Positions 1 through 8,641 of a stretch of 54,025 nucleotides of DNA are shown piece by piece (positions within the stretch are counted from its first letter, which is position 1; each line of letters starts with the position of its first letter). Under the pieces are notes generated by a model that was given only the letters and a program-made list of their open reading frames with translations, ran no database searches and had not been told where the DNA came from. A program made the position numbers and the translations under genes. Source of the stretch: Paenimyroides marinum (GTDB lineage: Bacteria > Bacteroidota > Bacteroidia > Flavobacteriales > Flavobacteriaceae); NCBI RefSeq assembly GCF_900108395.1, contig NZ_FNXE01000017.1, positions 1-54,025 of the forward strand, in the 5' to 3' direction.

Positions 1-229
1 TGCTTAAATAGGCGTAAAACAACACTTTAACCAACATTCGTGGGTGGTAACTACTGGTGCCTCCGCCTTTGTATTGCTCAATTAAAGCATCCATATTTAA
101 TTGGTTGACTACTTCGTTAACCAATCGAACGGGATGGTTTTGAGGAATTTTATTAAAAATATCTTCAGAAAAAAGACTTGGACTATTGGCTGGTAGCGAC
201 TTAAAGCGTATTTTTGACTTGTTTATCAT
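1..229 (-). CDS. IS1182-family transposase, N-terminal part (partial)
   Basis: An open frame starts at the ATG at 229 and reads leftward off the window without a stop, giving 76 residues. The translation begins MINKSKIRFKSLPAN and contains YKGGGTSSYHPRMLVKVLFY. That block matches the conserved N-terminal domain (DUF772 type) of IS1182/IS5-like transposases, which precedes the DDE catalytic core. The catalytic part is outside the window, so it cannot be said whether the gene is intact. Confidence 0.8.
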   Translation of the reverse strand, partial: MINKSKIRFKSLPANSPSLFSEDIFNKIPQNHPVRLVNEVVNQLNMDALIEQYKGGGTSSYHPRMLVKVLFYAYLS

Positions 230-270
230 ACGAGCTCAAGATACATATTTTGAGTGTATAAACACAAAAA

Positions 271-294
271 AAATCCCGAAAATTTTCGGGATTT
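271..294 (-). terminator. Palindromic terminator inside the IS end
   Basis: A perfect inverted repeat with 12-nt arms (AAATCCCGAAAA / TTTTCGGGATTT) is followed on the minus strand by an unbroken T run. It would stop dus transcription before it enters the transposase, or shield the transposase from outside transcription. It probably belongs to the IS rather than to dus. Confidence 0.75.
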
Positions 295-328
295 TTGCGT
301 TTTGTGACTTTTTAGACAGCCTCTTTTT

Positions 329-1327
329 CTATACCGATTCTATCACATAATCCTTGTAAAAATCTTCTATTTCATCGAAAATTTTTAATAACTGGTTTGG
401 GTCATCTTCTGTTACCAACCGTTGACGGTGTGCTTTAAAACCGTGAATGCCTTTGAAATAATTGGTATAATGACGACGCATTTCTACAATTCCCAATCGT
501 TCGCCTTTCCATTCCATAGACCAGATCAGGTGGTTTTTAGCTGCTTCTAACCGGTCTTTCATCATAGGTGGAGCTAAGATCTCGCCTGTATTCAGGTAAT
601 GCTTAATCTCGTTAAAAATCCAAGGGTAACCAATTGCCGCCCGCCCGATCATCATTCCGTCCAACCCAAAACGTTCTTTGTATTCTTTTGCTTTTTGTGG
701 AGAATCAATATCTCCGTTTCCAAAAATCGGAATCTGAATGCGAGGATTATTCTTAATCCGTTCAATATGTGTCCAATCACTGTGCCCTTTGTACATCTGG
801 GCACGTGTTCTTGCGTGAATTGTTAAAGCCTGTACGCCAACATCCTGTAAACGTTCTGCCACTTCATCAATATTAATCGATTCATCATCCCAACCCAAAC
901 GCGTTTTAACAGTAACCGGCAAATTGGTACCGCTGATTACTGCTTTGGTTAAACGAACCATTAAATCAACATCTTTTAAAACTCCCGCTCCGGCTCCTTT
1001 ACAAACTACTTTTTTTACGGGACAGCCAAAATTAATATCCACCAGATCGGGCTGTACGGTTTCTACAATTTTTGCCGAGAGTTGCATTGCTTCTTCATCA
1101 CCGCCAAAAATCTGAATACCCACCGGACGTTCGTAATCAAAAATATCCAATTTCATTTTGCTTTTCATGGCATCGCGAATCAACCCTTCTGATGAAATAA
1201 ATTCAGAATACATCATATCTGCACCGTGCATTTTACACAAACGGCGAAAAGGCGGATCGCTCACGTCTTCCATTGGTGCCAGCAACAGCGGGTGTTTGGG
1301 TAATTCTATTTTTCCTATCTTAATCAT
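329..1327 (-). CDS. dusB: tRNA-dihydrouridine synthase (DusB type)
   Basis: FMN-dependent enzyme that reduces uridine to dihydrouridine in tRNA. The 332-residue protein has the family's TIM barrel followed by a helical C-terminal domain. Visible signatures are LAPMEDVSD near the N-terminus, NFGCPVKKVV with the expected catalytic Cys102 followed by a GAGAGVL loop, VKTRLGWDD, the IHARTRAQMY segment and the FMN-phosphate-binding IGRAAIGYPW. Length is normal for the DusB/NifR3 group. A TAATTTTG promoter box lies just upstream. Its 3' end abuts an insertion sequence. Assignment to the Dus family is secure; the exact tRNA position modified is inferred from the subgroup. Confidence 0.93.
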   Translation of the reverse strand: MIKIGKIELPKHPLLLAPMEDVSDPPFRRLCKMHGADMMYSEFISSEGLIRDAMKSKMKLDIFDYERPVGIQIFGGDEEAMQLSAKIVETVQPDLVDINFGCPVKKVVCKGAGAGVLKDVDLMVRLTKAVISGTNLPVTVKTRLGWDDESINIDEVAERLQDVGVQALTIHARTRAQMYKGHSDWTHIERIKNNPRIQIPIFGNGDIDSPQKAKEYKERFGLDGMMIGRAAIGYPWIFNEIKHYLNTGEILAPPMMKDRLEAAKNHLIWSMEWKGERLGIVEMRRHYTNYFKGIHGFKAHRQRLVTEDDPNQLLKIFDEIEDFYKDYVIESV

Positions 1328-1343
1328 TCAATGAAATTTTCTG

Positions 1344-1351
1344 CAAAATTA
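1344..1351 (-). promoter_or_regulatory. Probable -7 box for dusB
   Basis: The minus strand reads TAATTTTG followed by C, matching the Bacteroidetes TAnnTTTG element, 17 nt before the dusB ATG. No clear TTG -33 element was seen. Confidence 0.5.
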
Positions 1352-1383
1352 ATCTATTATTTTTAAAGTGAGAAATCTGGTTT

Positions 1384-1893
1384 TTAAGATTTCAATTTGG
1401 GCAAATAGCGTTCTTTAATAATATTTAAATGATGGATGTTATGCCCCACTATAAGTTTCCCGATGGTTTCTACCGATACTTCATTGCCGTTTGCCTTGCC
1501 TTTTTGGGTTAATTGTTCAGGGGTAAGTTTACTAAAAAAAACAAGCGACAGTAACCGGTTTAAATGAAACTCCTCAATAAGATCATTTAGCCTTTGTTGA
1601 TTTGCCGTGCCGTTTTCCGCATACTGATTTTCATCAAATCCTGCAAGTCCCGTCGTGTCTTTCCGGGCAAATCGCAACGCTCTGTAATGAAATATTTTTT
1701 CGGTATCGGTTAAATGTTCCAGCAAGGTTTTTAACGACCATTTTCCATCGGCATACGCAAAATTACCTTGTTCTTCGGTCAACGATTGATAGATTTCTAA
1801 TGTTTGATTAGAAACTATTTTTAGTTCTTCCAGCCAGTTTTCAAAAGGAATCAAATTCAGGTATTCTTGTATGTATTTTTCAAATTCAGTCAT
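1384..1893 (-). CDS. DinB-superfamily protein
   Basis: A 169-residue four-helix-bundle protein of the DinB/DfsB superfamily, cytosolic, with no signal peptide. Family members bind a metal through three histidines and include thiol transferases, but most have no assigned substrate. The expected ligands are visible: His60 in LLEHLTDTE, and His151 and His155 in VGHNIHHLNIIKERYL. WSLKTLLEH is the typical family segment. The ATG at 1893 is the only sensible start. It lies 56 bases upstream of dusB on the same strand, but dusB seems to have its own promoter. Function is unknown beyond the fold. Confidence 0.8.
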   Translation of the reverse strand: MTEFEKYIQEYLNLIPFENWLEELKIVSNQTLEIYQSLTEEQGNFAYADGKWSLKTLLEHLTDTEKIFHYRALRFARKDTTGLAGFDENQYAENGTANQQRLNDLIEEFHLNRLLSLVFFSKLTPEQLTQKGKANGNEVSVETIGKLIVGHNIHHLNIIKERYLPKLKS

Positions 1894-1951
1894 AATTGAT
1901 GATTTTAAACTTAATATAGATTAACCGCTACTATTTTTGTTTTTTATACCT

Positions 1952-2116
1952 GTTGTGCATTTGGACAAAAATTCGTCAGTTCGAGTAAAAATCTGAAAGA
2001 TTTTGTATCGGGAACTAAATAAAAAGACTTCTCGATACAAAATTTCTTCCACTTCATTACAGAAATCTCACTCGAAGTGACGTTAGTTGATATTTTTCGT
2101 TTCTTAAATGCACAAC
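1952..2116. repeat. Long imperfect palindromic intergenic element
   Basis: A nested inverted repeat fills most of the spacer before the pirin gene. The outer arms GTTGTGCATTT (1952-1962) and AAATGCACAAC (2106-2116) are perfect 11-mers. Inside, CGTCAGTTCGAGT (from 1974) pairs with ACTCGAAGTGACG (to 2082), and ATTTTGTATCG pairs with CGATACAAAAT near the centre. The arrangement resembles the REP/MITE-like palindromes scattered between flavobacterial genes. No reading frame is present. Confidence 0.7.
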
Positions 2117-2157
2117 GAGTTTTTTTATATCTTTAGAAAAACAAATTAATAAACGAT

Positions 2158-3036
2158 ATGTCGAATATAGATTTTATTTTTGAAGAAAAAGCAGCCGATA
2201 TAGGTAATTTTTTAGTAGGCCGGTTATTGCCTTTCAGACAAAAGCGCAACATTGGTCCATTTGTGTTTATCGACCACATGGGACCTGTAGAATTAGGAAG
2301 TGGCGAAAACCTTGATGTGGCACCGCATCCGCACATTGGCCTATCCACATTAACCTTTTTATTTGACGGAGCCATAAAGCATAAAGATAGTTTAGGGAAC
2401 GATATTGTTATTGAACCCGGAGCGGTAAACTGGATGACTGCCGGAAAAGGCGTGGTACATTCTGAACGTACACCTGATTATTTGAGAACTGTTGATAAAA
2501 GTCTGCATGGTTTACAAATCTGGATCGCCTTGCCAAAAAATCTGGAAGTTATGGATCCTAATTTTGTTCATATCGATGCAAACGATTTACCTGTCTGGAA
2601 AGAAGATAACCTGGGTATGAAGCTCATAGCCGGTGAGTTTGAAGACAAAAAATCGGACGTGCCTGTTTACAGTAAATTGTATATGATTGAAATTAAGGCA
2701 AACAAAACACAAACCGTAAACTTAAAAAACCGGTTGTACGGCGAAAGCGGTTTGTATATTTTGGAAGGAAGCATTAAACACCAAAATAATGAATTTGGTG
2801 CGAAACAAATTTTAATTACTAAAGATGCCCATTTATGCGAATTTGAAATTACCGAGGGAACAACGGTATATTTGTTTGGTGGAGAACCTTTTCCCGAAGA
2901 ACGGTTTATTTACTGGAATTTTGTATCGTCGTCAAGAGAAACAATAGAAGAAGCCAAACAAAAATGGGCGGCTCAAGAATTTCCCAAAGTTCCCGGAGAA
3001 ACCGAGTTTGTTCCTTTGCCGGGAAGTAAGTATTAA
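2158..3036 (+). CDS. Pirin family protein (bicupin)
   Basis: A 292-residue cytosolic protein of the pirin family, an iron-binding double cupin. Some relatives have quercetin dioxygenase activity and others act as redox-sensing cofactors; the role here is unknown. The N-terminal cupin has all four expected metal ligands, His57 and His59 in APHPHIG and His101 and Glu103 in VVHSER, at almost the same numbers as in human pirin. FVFIDHMGP and the C-terminal cupin segment YLFGGEPFPEERFIYWNF are also typical. It is a single-gene unit, with a palindromic repeat upstream and a strong terminator downstream. Confidence 0.92.
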   Translation: MSNIDFIFEEKAADIGNFLVGRLLPFRQKRNIGPFVFIDHMGPVELGSGENLDVAPHPHIGLSTLTFLFDGAIKHKDSLGNDIVIEPGAVNWMTAGKGVVHSERTPDYLRTVDKSLHGLQIWIALPKNLEVMDPNFVHIDANDLPVWKEDNLGMKLIAGEFEDKKSDVPVYSKLYMIEIKANKTQTVNLKNRLYGESGLYILEGSIKHQNNEFGAKQILITKDAHLCEFEITEGTTVYLFGGEPFPEERFIYWNFVSSSRETIEEAKQKWAAQEFPKVPGETEFVPLPGSKY

Positions 3037-3064
3037 AAAGCTGTTTCAAATGAAACAGCTTTTT
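3036..3064. terminator. Bidirectional terminator between pirin and secreted unknown
   Basis: AAAAGCTGTTTCA pairs with TGAAACAGCTTTT around a two-base loop, with A and T tracts on the two sides. It sits between converging genes and can serve both. Confidence 0.85.
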
Positions 3065-3068
3065 GTCT

Positions 3069-3776
3069 TTAAAGTAATGAATTTAAAAAGCTTTGAATCA
3101 AAATAATTTCATCAGACTTAAAGTCAATGTTTTTCTGACTAATAAATTTTTTAAGTTCTTTAGAATGATTTGGAAACACCTTTTCTAAATCCTTACTTTT
3201 TTCTATTGGTGTAATAGTGTCTTCGAATTCAATAAAATATAAAGGCTTTTTCAATTTATATTCTGGCAATTTTTCCTGCTGATAACTGTTATAAGCTTCC
3301 TTATAAGGAATAAATTCAATTCTTTCTAATTTATAAATTGTAGTTTTCGCATCTTTCGTACCAACAACAAGTAAATATTCTTCTTTTTCAGTTTTATGTA
3401 GGTTATATTTTTTCAGTAGATATGTTCTTCCATCTTTAAAACTAAATGCTGTATTACTTTCTTTTGATAAACTAACAGTTTCTGTTACAGATTTTTTATA
3501 TTCAAAAAAGCCTGTATAATTGTTGTACCTTAAATCGAAATATTGAGAACCACCATTTACAGTTGCTTCTCTAAAAGATTCATCTACATATTCAGAACCC
3601 TTTGTTTTTATTTTTTCGCGAGTAGTTATATTTACTAATGTTGCAGACATACCTGAAGCTTCTTGAAATGAATTATTGTTCTCTGCAAAACCATAACCAC
3701 TAACTGGCGACTGAGCGTTTCCGTTTTCAACCATTGATAACAGGAATAATAGAAAGAGAGGTGTTTTTAAATTCAT
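3069..3776 (-). CDS. Secreted protein of unknown function
   Basis: A 235-residue protein with an N-terminal signal peptide (hydrophobic LFLLFLLSM, likely cleavage after NAQ near residue 22), so probably periplasmic or outer-membrane-associated. The mature part is rich in Lys, Glu, Tyr and Phe, has no cysteines and no motif that I recognise. There is no lipobox and no C-terminal T9SS domain. It is flanked by a bidirectional terminator and a spacer shared with lepA, so it looks like a stand-alone gene. I do not recognise the family. Confidence 0.7.
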   Translation of the reverse strand: MNLKTPLFLLFLLSMVENGNAQSPVSGYGFAENNNSFQEASGMSATLVNITTREKIKTKGSEYVDESFREATVNGGSQYFDLRYNNYTGFFEYKKSVTETVSLSKESNTAFSFKDGRTYLLKKYNLHKTEKEEYLLVVGTKDAKTTIYKLERIEFIPYKEAYNSYQQEKLPEYKLKKPLYFIEFEDTITPIEKSKDLEKVFPNHSKELKKFISQKNIDFKSDEIILIQSFLNSLL

Positions 3777-3883
3777 AATATTGTTATTTGTTTGATTGTT
3801 AATATAATAAATATACGACTTTTTTTTAAATTAATTGTGTTATTAAATAAAAGGACAATAAAAAATCTACCGAAAAAATAAAC

Positions 3884-3891
3884 TATATTTG
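3884..3891 (+). promoter_or_regulatory. -7 promoter box upstream of lepA
   Basis: TATATTTG followed by C fits the Bacteroidetes TAnnTTTGC element exactly. Transcription would start near 3896-3898, giving lepA a leader of about 110 nt that contains a small open frame. Confidence 0.6.
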
Positions 3892-3897
3892 CACATT

Positions 3898-3954
3898 ATG
3901 GCTTTTGGATTTATTGGAAAGATTTATAAAAGATTTTTTATAAAAAATGAGTAG
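3898..3954 (+). CDS. Possible leaderless 18-codon ORF in the lepA leader
   Basis: The ATG at 3898 coincides with the transcription start predicted from the TATATTTG box and opens a short frame, MAFGFIGKIYKRFFIKNE, ending at TAG (3952-3954), 54 bases before lepA. The peptide is basic and hydrophobic. It could be a leaderless upstream ORF affecting lepA or a free small peptide, or it could be chance. Only the position and frame support it. Confidence 0.25.
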   Translation: MAFGFIGKIYKRFFIKNE

Positions 3955-4008
3955 ACAACTTTAAGAGAAAAAGCCCGAATCAATTATTTTTTTAGACATT
4001 TTAGAAGG

Positions 4009-5805
4009 ATGAAGAATATTAGAAATTTTTGTATTATCGCCCATATCGACCATGGCAAAAGTACCCTGGCAGATCGCTTGTTAGATGCCACACAAACCGT
4101 TACGGCACGCGAGGCACAGGCACAGTTGTTAGATAATATGGATCTGGAGCGCGAACGTGGCATCACGATTAAATCGCACGCCATACAAATGGAATACAAC
4201 TATAAAGGCGAAACCTATATTTTAAACCTTATTGATACACCCGGGCACGTAGATTTCTCATACGAAGTTTCTCGTTCTATCGCTGCCTGTGAAGGTGCGT
4301 TGTTAATTGTTGATGCGGCACAAAGCATTCAGGCACAAACCATTTCTAACCTTTATCTTGCATTGGAAAACGATTTGGAAATTATTCCGGTGTTGAATAA
4401 AGTAGATTTACCATCGGCAAATCCTGAAGAAGTAAGCGACGATATTGTAGATTTGTTAGGTTGTAAGTTAGAAGACATTATCCACGCATCAGGAAAAACC
4501 GGTTTTGGTGTTGAAAATATCTTATCGGCAATTATCGAACGGGTTCCTGCTCCGAAAGGAAATCCGGAAGAACCCTTACAAGCATTGATTTTTGATTCTG
4601 TTTACAATCCGTTTCGTGGCATCGAAGTTATTTTCCGTGTGTTGAACGGAGAAATCAAAAAGAATCAGAAGATTAAATTCATGGCAACCGGCAATGAATA
4701 TTATGCCGATGAAATTGGGACATTGAAATTAAACCAGGTTCCTAAACAAAAGATTTCAGCCGGTGATGTAGGTTATCTGATTTCAGGAATTAAAGAAGCA
4801 AAAGAAGTAAAAGTAGGCGACACCATTACCGATGCTTCAACTCCGACAAAAAATATGATTTCGGGATTTGAAGACGTAAAACCAATGGTCTTTGCTGGTA
4901 TTTATCCTGTAGATACTGAAGATTACGAAGATTTACGTGCTTCGATGGAAAAATTGCAATTAAACGATGCCTCATTGGTTTTTCAGGCAGAAAGTTCAGC
5001 AGCATTAGGATTTGGTTTCCGTTGTGGATTTTTAGGAATGTTGCACATGGAAATTATTCAGGAACGTCTGGAACGTGAGTTTAACATGACCGTTATTACA
5101 ACAGTTCCAAACGTATCGTACTTGGCATATACCAAAAAAGATCCTGATACACCGTTAATTGTAAACAATCCTTCCGATTTACCGGAGCCATCAAAATTAG
5201 ACCGTGTAGAAGAACCTTTTATCAAAGCAACAATTATTACCAAGTCTGATTTTGTGGGACAAGTAATGAGTTTGTGTATCGAAAAACGTGGGCAAATCAC
5301 AAACCAAACGTATTTGACTGAAAGCCGGGTGGAATTAAATTTCGATATGCCGTTAGCTGAAATTGTATTTGATTTTTACGACCGATTAAAAACGGTTTCT
5401 AAAGGATATGCTTCGTTTGACTACCACCCTATTGGATTGCGTCAGTCAAAATTAGTGCGCTTAGATGTGTTGTTAAACGGACAAAATGTTGATGCATTAT
5501 CAGCCTTGATTCACGAAGACAATGCCTACCATATAGGTAAAAAAATGTGCGAAAAGCTAAGAGAATTAATACCACGTCAACAGTTTGACATTCCTATTCA
5601 GGCGGCAATCGGAGCTAAAATTATTGCACGTGAAACCATTAAAGCATTGCGTAAAGACGTTACCGCCAAATGTTACGGTGGTGATATTTCGCGTAAACGT
5701 AAATTGTTAGAGAAACAAAAAGCCGGTAAAAAACGTATGCGCCAAGTGGGGAATGTTGAAATTCCGCAATCGGCATTTATGGCTGTTTTAAAATTAAATG
5801 ATTAA
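4009..5805 (+). CDS. lepA: Elongation factor 4 (ribosome back-translocase LepA)
   Basis: A 598-residue translational GTPase that acts on mistranslocated or stalled ribosomes. The G domain starts with P-loop AHIDHGKST (residues 11-19), then the switch segment [24 protein letters not shown] and NKVDLP. The C-terminal LepA-specific domain is recognisable by [20 protein letters not shown] and by [25 protein letters not shown] near the end. Length is typical (about 600). The AGAAGG sequence directly before the ATG may help initiation. It is a single-gene unit with its own promoter and terminator. Confidence 0.97.
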   Translation: MKNIRNFCIIAHIDHGKSTLADRLLDATQTVTAREAQAQLLDNMDLERERGITIKSHAIQMEYNYKGETYILNLIDTPGHVDFSYEVSRSIAACEGALLIVDAAQSIQAQTISNLYLALENDLEIIPVLNKVDLPSANPEEVSDDIVDLLGCKLEDIIHASGKTGFGVENILSAIIERVPAPKGNPEEPLQALIFDSVYNPFRGIEVIFRVLNGEIKKNQKIKFMATGNEYYADEIGTLKLNQVPKQKISAGDVGYLISGIKEAKEVKVGDTITDASTPTKNMISGFEDVKPMVFAGIYPVDTEDYEDLRASMEKLQLNDASLVFQAESSAALGFGFRCGFLGMLHMEIIQERLEREFNMTVITTVPNVSYLAYTKKDPDTPLIVNNPSDLPEPSKLDRVEEPFIKATIITKSDFVGQVMSLCIEKRGQITNQTYLTESRVELNFDMPLAEIVFDFYDRLKTVSKGYASFDYHPIGLRQSKLVRLDVLLNGQNVDALSALIHEDNAYHIGKKMCEKLRELIPRQQFDIPIQAAIGAKIIARETIKALRKDVTAKCYGGDISRKRKLLEKQKAGKKRMRQVGNVEIPQSAFMAVLKLND

Positions 5806-5837
5806 TTTAGTTATTAGCCAATAGCTTTTAGAATAAT

Positions 5838-5869
5838 AAAAAACGCATCAATTTATTGATGCGTTTTTT
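5838..5869. terminator. Bidirectional terminator between lepA and YceI gene
   Basis: AAAAAACGCATCAAT pairs with ATTGATGCGTTTTTT around a two-base loop, with T tracts in both directions, between converging genes. Confidence 0.9.
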
Positions 5870-5899
5870 GGTTGTTTGTTGTTTATTTATATGAAAAAA

Positions 5900-6472
5900 T
5901 TATTTAGCTTTCGTGAATTCTAAATTAACAATGAATTTTACATCTTTAGCAACCCCCATTCCTGTTGGGTCATAATTGATATTAAAAGCCGTTCTGTCAA
6001 TGGTTGTGGTTGCCTGAAAACCTACTTTTTGGTTTCCTTGCCCGTCGTCTTTTAGTAAGCCACCATAAACCAAATCAAAAGTTACAGGTTTTGTAACGTC
6101 TTTAATGGTTAAGTTTCCACTTAATTTATAGTTTTTGCCGTCTTTTTTTATGGAAGTAGAAACAAATTTAATATCGTTATATTTTGCTGTGTCAAAAAAA
6201 TCTGCCGAGCGTAAATGATCATCTCGCATTTGGACACCTGTATTTACCGAATTTGCATCAATTGTAAAATTAAATTTCGCAGACGTAATATCTTCATTAG
6301 TTAGTTCTAATGAACCGGTGTACTTATCCATCCTACCATCTACAAACGAAATCCCTAAATGACCAACTGAAAAGTTTAGAAACGAGTGGTATGAATCTAC
6401 ATTGTATTTTGTTTGAGCGAACGAAGCAACAGAAAACATAGTTGCAATAAATAATAAGGCTATTTTTTTCAT
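5900..6472 (-). CDS. YceI family periplasmic lipid-binding-like protein
   Basis: A 190-residue secreted protein with a clear signal peptide (MKKIALLFIATMFSVASFAQ). The mature part matches the YceI beta-barrel fold, which binds isoprenoid-type lipids in structurally known members: YNVDSYHSFLNFSVGHLGIS at the N-terminus, the conserved MRDDHLRSADFFDTAKYNDIKF segment, GNLTIKDVTKPVTFDL, and the D-R-T-AFNINYD segment near the end. It is encoded alone with its own promoter box. The physiological ligand is unknown; some family members respond to acid or osmotic stress. Confidence 0.93.
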   Translation of the reverse strand: MKKIALLFIATMFSVASFAQTKYNVDSYHSFLNFSVGHLGISFVDGRMDKYTGSLELTNEDITSAKFNFTIDANSVNTGVQMRDDHLRSADFFDTAKYNDIKFVSTSIKKDGKNYKLSGNLTIKDVTKPVTFDLVYGGLLKDDGQGNQKVGFQATTTIDRTAFNINYDPTGMGVAKDVKFIVNLEFTKAK

Positions 6473-6500
6473 GATGTTTTCATTTAATATTTAACTGAAA

Positions 6501-6508
6501 CAAAATTA
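6501..6508 (-). promoter_or_regulatory. Probable -7 box for the YceI gene
   Basis: The minus strand reads TAATTTTG, 28 nt before the start codon, matching TAnnTTTG. No good TTG -33 element was found. Confidence 0.5.
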
Positions 6509-6553
6509 AAGAAAGCATTTTTCTTGCATATTAACCTACATTAAGAAAATAAA

Positions 6554-6577
6554 AAAAACAGTGTAAAAACTGTTTTT
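6554..6577 (-). terminator. Terminator of the DUF6891-like gene
   Basis: ACTGTTTTT and AAAAACAGT (9-nt arms) form a hairpin overlapping the stop codon of the minus-strand gene, followed on that strand by T residues. Confidence 0.7.
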
Positions 6578-7232
6578 ATTCATGATTATCTAAAATTGCA
6601 TCGATTACATAATTATAATTCAGCAAATCGCGATCGTCTTCATTATATATTTTCTGCCATTTAAAGTCGGGAATAAAAATACGAGATGTGGCTTTGCCGT
6701 TCCATTCAACTTTTAATCCGTGTTTTTCTAAAACCGCAATAATCTTTTTAGCGACTTCTTTACTAACAACATCACTCTCGTTATTGATTTTCTGGAAACT
6801 GATATACAGCCCTTCACCCCGAACGGCACGCTCTAAATCCTGTCCGTGATAAAAACAATACCCTTCTGATTTTTCGTCATTGTCAATCAAGGCACGTTCC
6901 ACTTCAGTAGCCTCGTATTCACCCTCGTCTGTGGTATATCCCGGATAGTGAAGCGCAATAATCTTAGATTCAGCTAATTCGTCAAAGGCTTCAATTAAAC
7001 GCTGCGTGTGTGTTACAGATTCCCAAGATTTGCTTTCTTCTAAAAGACGATTATTTACATAATTAATCTGCTCCTGTGCCCATTCTTCAGAAATTTCGTC
7101 TTCAAAACCATTATCTTCGATTTCTTCGATGATATTGTTCTGAATCTCTTCTAAACTATAAAATCCTGAATGAACTTGTGTGTAAATAGAATCAAAAATA
7201 AACTGTTGATCTTCAGACATACCTTGTTTCAT
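6576..7232 (-). CDS. DUF6891-like cytosolic protein
   Basis: An acidic 218-residue protein with no signal peptide or membrane segment. The N-terminal half is helical and rich in Glu, Asn and Ile. The C-terminal half has GYCFYHGQDLERAVRGEGLY followed later by a GLKVEWNGKATSRI segment. I associate that HGQDLERA...GEGLYI pattern with the uncharacterised DUF6891 family. Two ATGs are possible, at 7232 and 7220 (MSEDQQF); neither is clearly favoured. It lies alone, with divergent and convergent neighbours. No function can be assigned. Confidence 0.7.
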   Translation of the reverse strand: MKQGMSEDQQFIFDSIYTQVHSGFYSLEEIQNNIIEEIEDNGFEDEISEEWAQEQINYVNNRLLEESKSWESVTHTQRLIEAFDELAESKIIALHYPGYTTDEGEYEATEVERALIDNDEKSEGYCFYHGQDLERAVRGEGLYISFQKINNESDVVSKEVAKKIIAVLEKHGLKVEWNGKATSRIFIPDFKWQKIYNEDDRDLLNYNYVIDAILDNHE

Positions 7233-7383
7233 ACAAATTTGCTTTTAAGCCTTTAACTGTTTTAAATTTTACAATACGAATATATTAATTCCATTTAAAT
7301 ATCAAATACTCGCAATAAAATTTTTACATTTTTTTTCATCTGTAAAACACCACTCGCTTAAAGATCATTCTACAAAGAAGTAT

Positions 7384-7391
7384 TACCTTTG
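7384..7391 (+). promoter_or_regulatory. -7 box for the MFS transporter gene
   Basis: TACCTTTG followed by C, 20 nt before the ATG, fits TAnnTTTGC. No convincing TTG lies at the -33 distance. Confidence 0.55.
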
Positions 7392-7411
7392 CAAATTCTA
7401 ATCATTCAACA

Positions 7412-8560
7412 ATGAACAAAGGATTAATTGCCCTGGCTTTTGGTGGCTTGGCTATTGGCATGACCGAATTTACCATGATGGGAATTTTGCAGGATATTGC
7501 CAAAGATCAACATATCGAGATTACCCAAGCTGCAAATTTTATCGCCTTATATGCCTTAGGCGTGGTAGTTGGCGCTCCTGTCTTAACCGTTTTTACAGGC
7601 AGAAAAGCTCCAAAAAGCGTATTGCTTTTCTTAATGTTATTGTTTGTTGTTTTTAACGGATTATTTGCTTTGGCACCTGAATACAACACCTTAGCAATAA
7701 GCCGGTTCATGTCAGGACTACCCCATGGTGCATTTTTTGGTGTGGGATCTGTTGTAGCGGCCCAATTAGCACAAAAGGGAAAAGAGGCACAGGCAATTGC
7801 CTTTATGTTTACAGGAATGACGATTGCTAACTTGGCAGGCGTTCCTTTGGGAACTTATATTGGACATCATTATTCCTGGCGAATCACTTATGGCATCATT
7901 GCCTTATTGGGTTTGGTTACCATTGCCGCGGTTTACTTCTGGCTTCCAAATTTAAATTCTAAAGCAACCGGCGACTTAAAACAACAATTGTCTTATTTTA
8001 AACAAGCAAAAGCGTGGCTTATTGTTTCTATCATTTCCATAGGTACCGGAGGATTGTTTTCATGGATCACTTATATCTCACCAATGGTCACAAAAGTAGG
8101 AAGTTTAGCCGAAGACCGTGTACCAATTATCATGGTTTTAGTTGGTTTAGGAATGTTTTTTGGAAATATTTTAGGAGGTAAACTTGCAGACACCTTCTCT
8201 CCTACTAAAGCGGTCATTTTTTGTTTCATGACCATGGCACTTACCCTTACTCTTGTTTTCTTTACTGCACACATCAGCTCATTGGCTTACTTAATGGCTT
8301 TTATAACAGGAATGGTTGCTTTTACGATTGGTTCTCCTTTACAAATGATTTTGATTAATTCGGCAAAAGGCTCAGAAAATATCGCAGCAGCAGCAGGGCA
8401 AGCCAGCTTTAACATTGGAAATACATTAGGAGCTTATTTTGGTGGAATCCCTATTACGCTGGGCTATGCTTATAATTCTCCTGTTTTAATTGGTGTGGGC
8501 ATGACAACTACGGGTGCGTTACTGGCTTTTATCTACTTAAAACGATACCTTAAAAAGTAA
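7412..8560 (+). CDS. MFS transporter, AraJ-like exporter
   Basis: A 382-residue inner-membrane protein with about 12 hydrophobic segments, a major facilitator superfamily carrier of the drug/sugar-efflux (DHA1) type. ALAFGGLAIGMTEFTMMG at the N-terminus, ISRFMSGLPHGAFFGVG in the motif-C region and TGMTIANLAGVPLGTYIG are typical of the AraJ/YdhP/arabinose-efflux subgroup. Length is normal. The start is supported by the TACCTTTG box just upstream. The substrate is unknown; sugars and antibiotics are both exported by relatives. It is a single-gene unit. Confidence 0.9.
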   Translation: MNKGLIALAFGGLAIGMTEFTMMGILQDIAKDQHIEITQAANFIALYALGVVVGAPVLTVFTGRKAPKSVLLFLMLLFVVFNGLFALAPEYNTLAISRFMSGLPHGAFFGVGSVVAAQLAQKGKEAQAIAFMFTGMTIANLAGVPLGTYIGHHYSWRITYGIIALLGLVTIAAVYFWLPNLNSKATGDLKQQLSYFKQAKAWLIVSIISIGTGGLFSWITYISPMVTKVGSLAEDRVPIIMVLVGLGMFFGNILGGKLADTFSPTKAVIFCFMTMALTLTLVFFTAHISSLAYLMAFITGMVAFTIGSPLQMILINSAKGSENIAAAAGQASFNIGNTLGAYFGGIPITLGYAYNSPVLIGVGMTTTGALLAFIYLKRYLKK

Positions 8561-8583
8561 TTTTCTACATTTTATGTAGAAAA
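8561..8583 (+). terminator. Hairpin after the MFS gene, possible weak terminator
   Basis: TTTTCTACAT pairs with ATGTAGAAAA immediately after the stop codon. The stem is perfect but AT-rich, and the strand beyond begins with A residues rather than T, so its strength as a terminator is doubtful. Confidence 0.45.
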
Positions 8584-8641
8584 AATAACCATAATTTATT
8601 TTTTTAACATCTTAAACACCACTTTTCACAACATTATGCAA

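Larger units (their letters stand above)
1..323 (-). mobile_element. IS1182-family insertion sequence, 5' end only (runs off left edge)
   Basis: This is the end of an insertion sequence that carries the start of a transposase gene reading out of the window. The outer end is taken as position 323, where the minus strand begins GAGGCTGTCTAAAAAGTC, a terminal inverted-repeat type I recall from Bacteroidetes IS1182-like elements. A perfect 24-nt palindrome (271-294) lies between the repeat and the transposase start. Only five T residues separate the proposed end from the stop codon of the neighbouring dus gene. The other end and the target duplication are outside the window, so the exact boundary is inferred. 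Confidence 0.6.
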
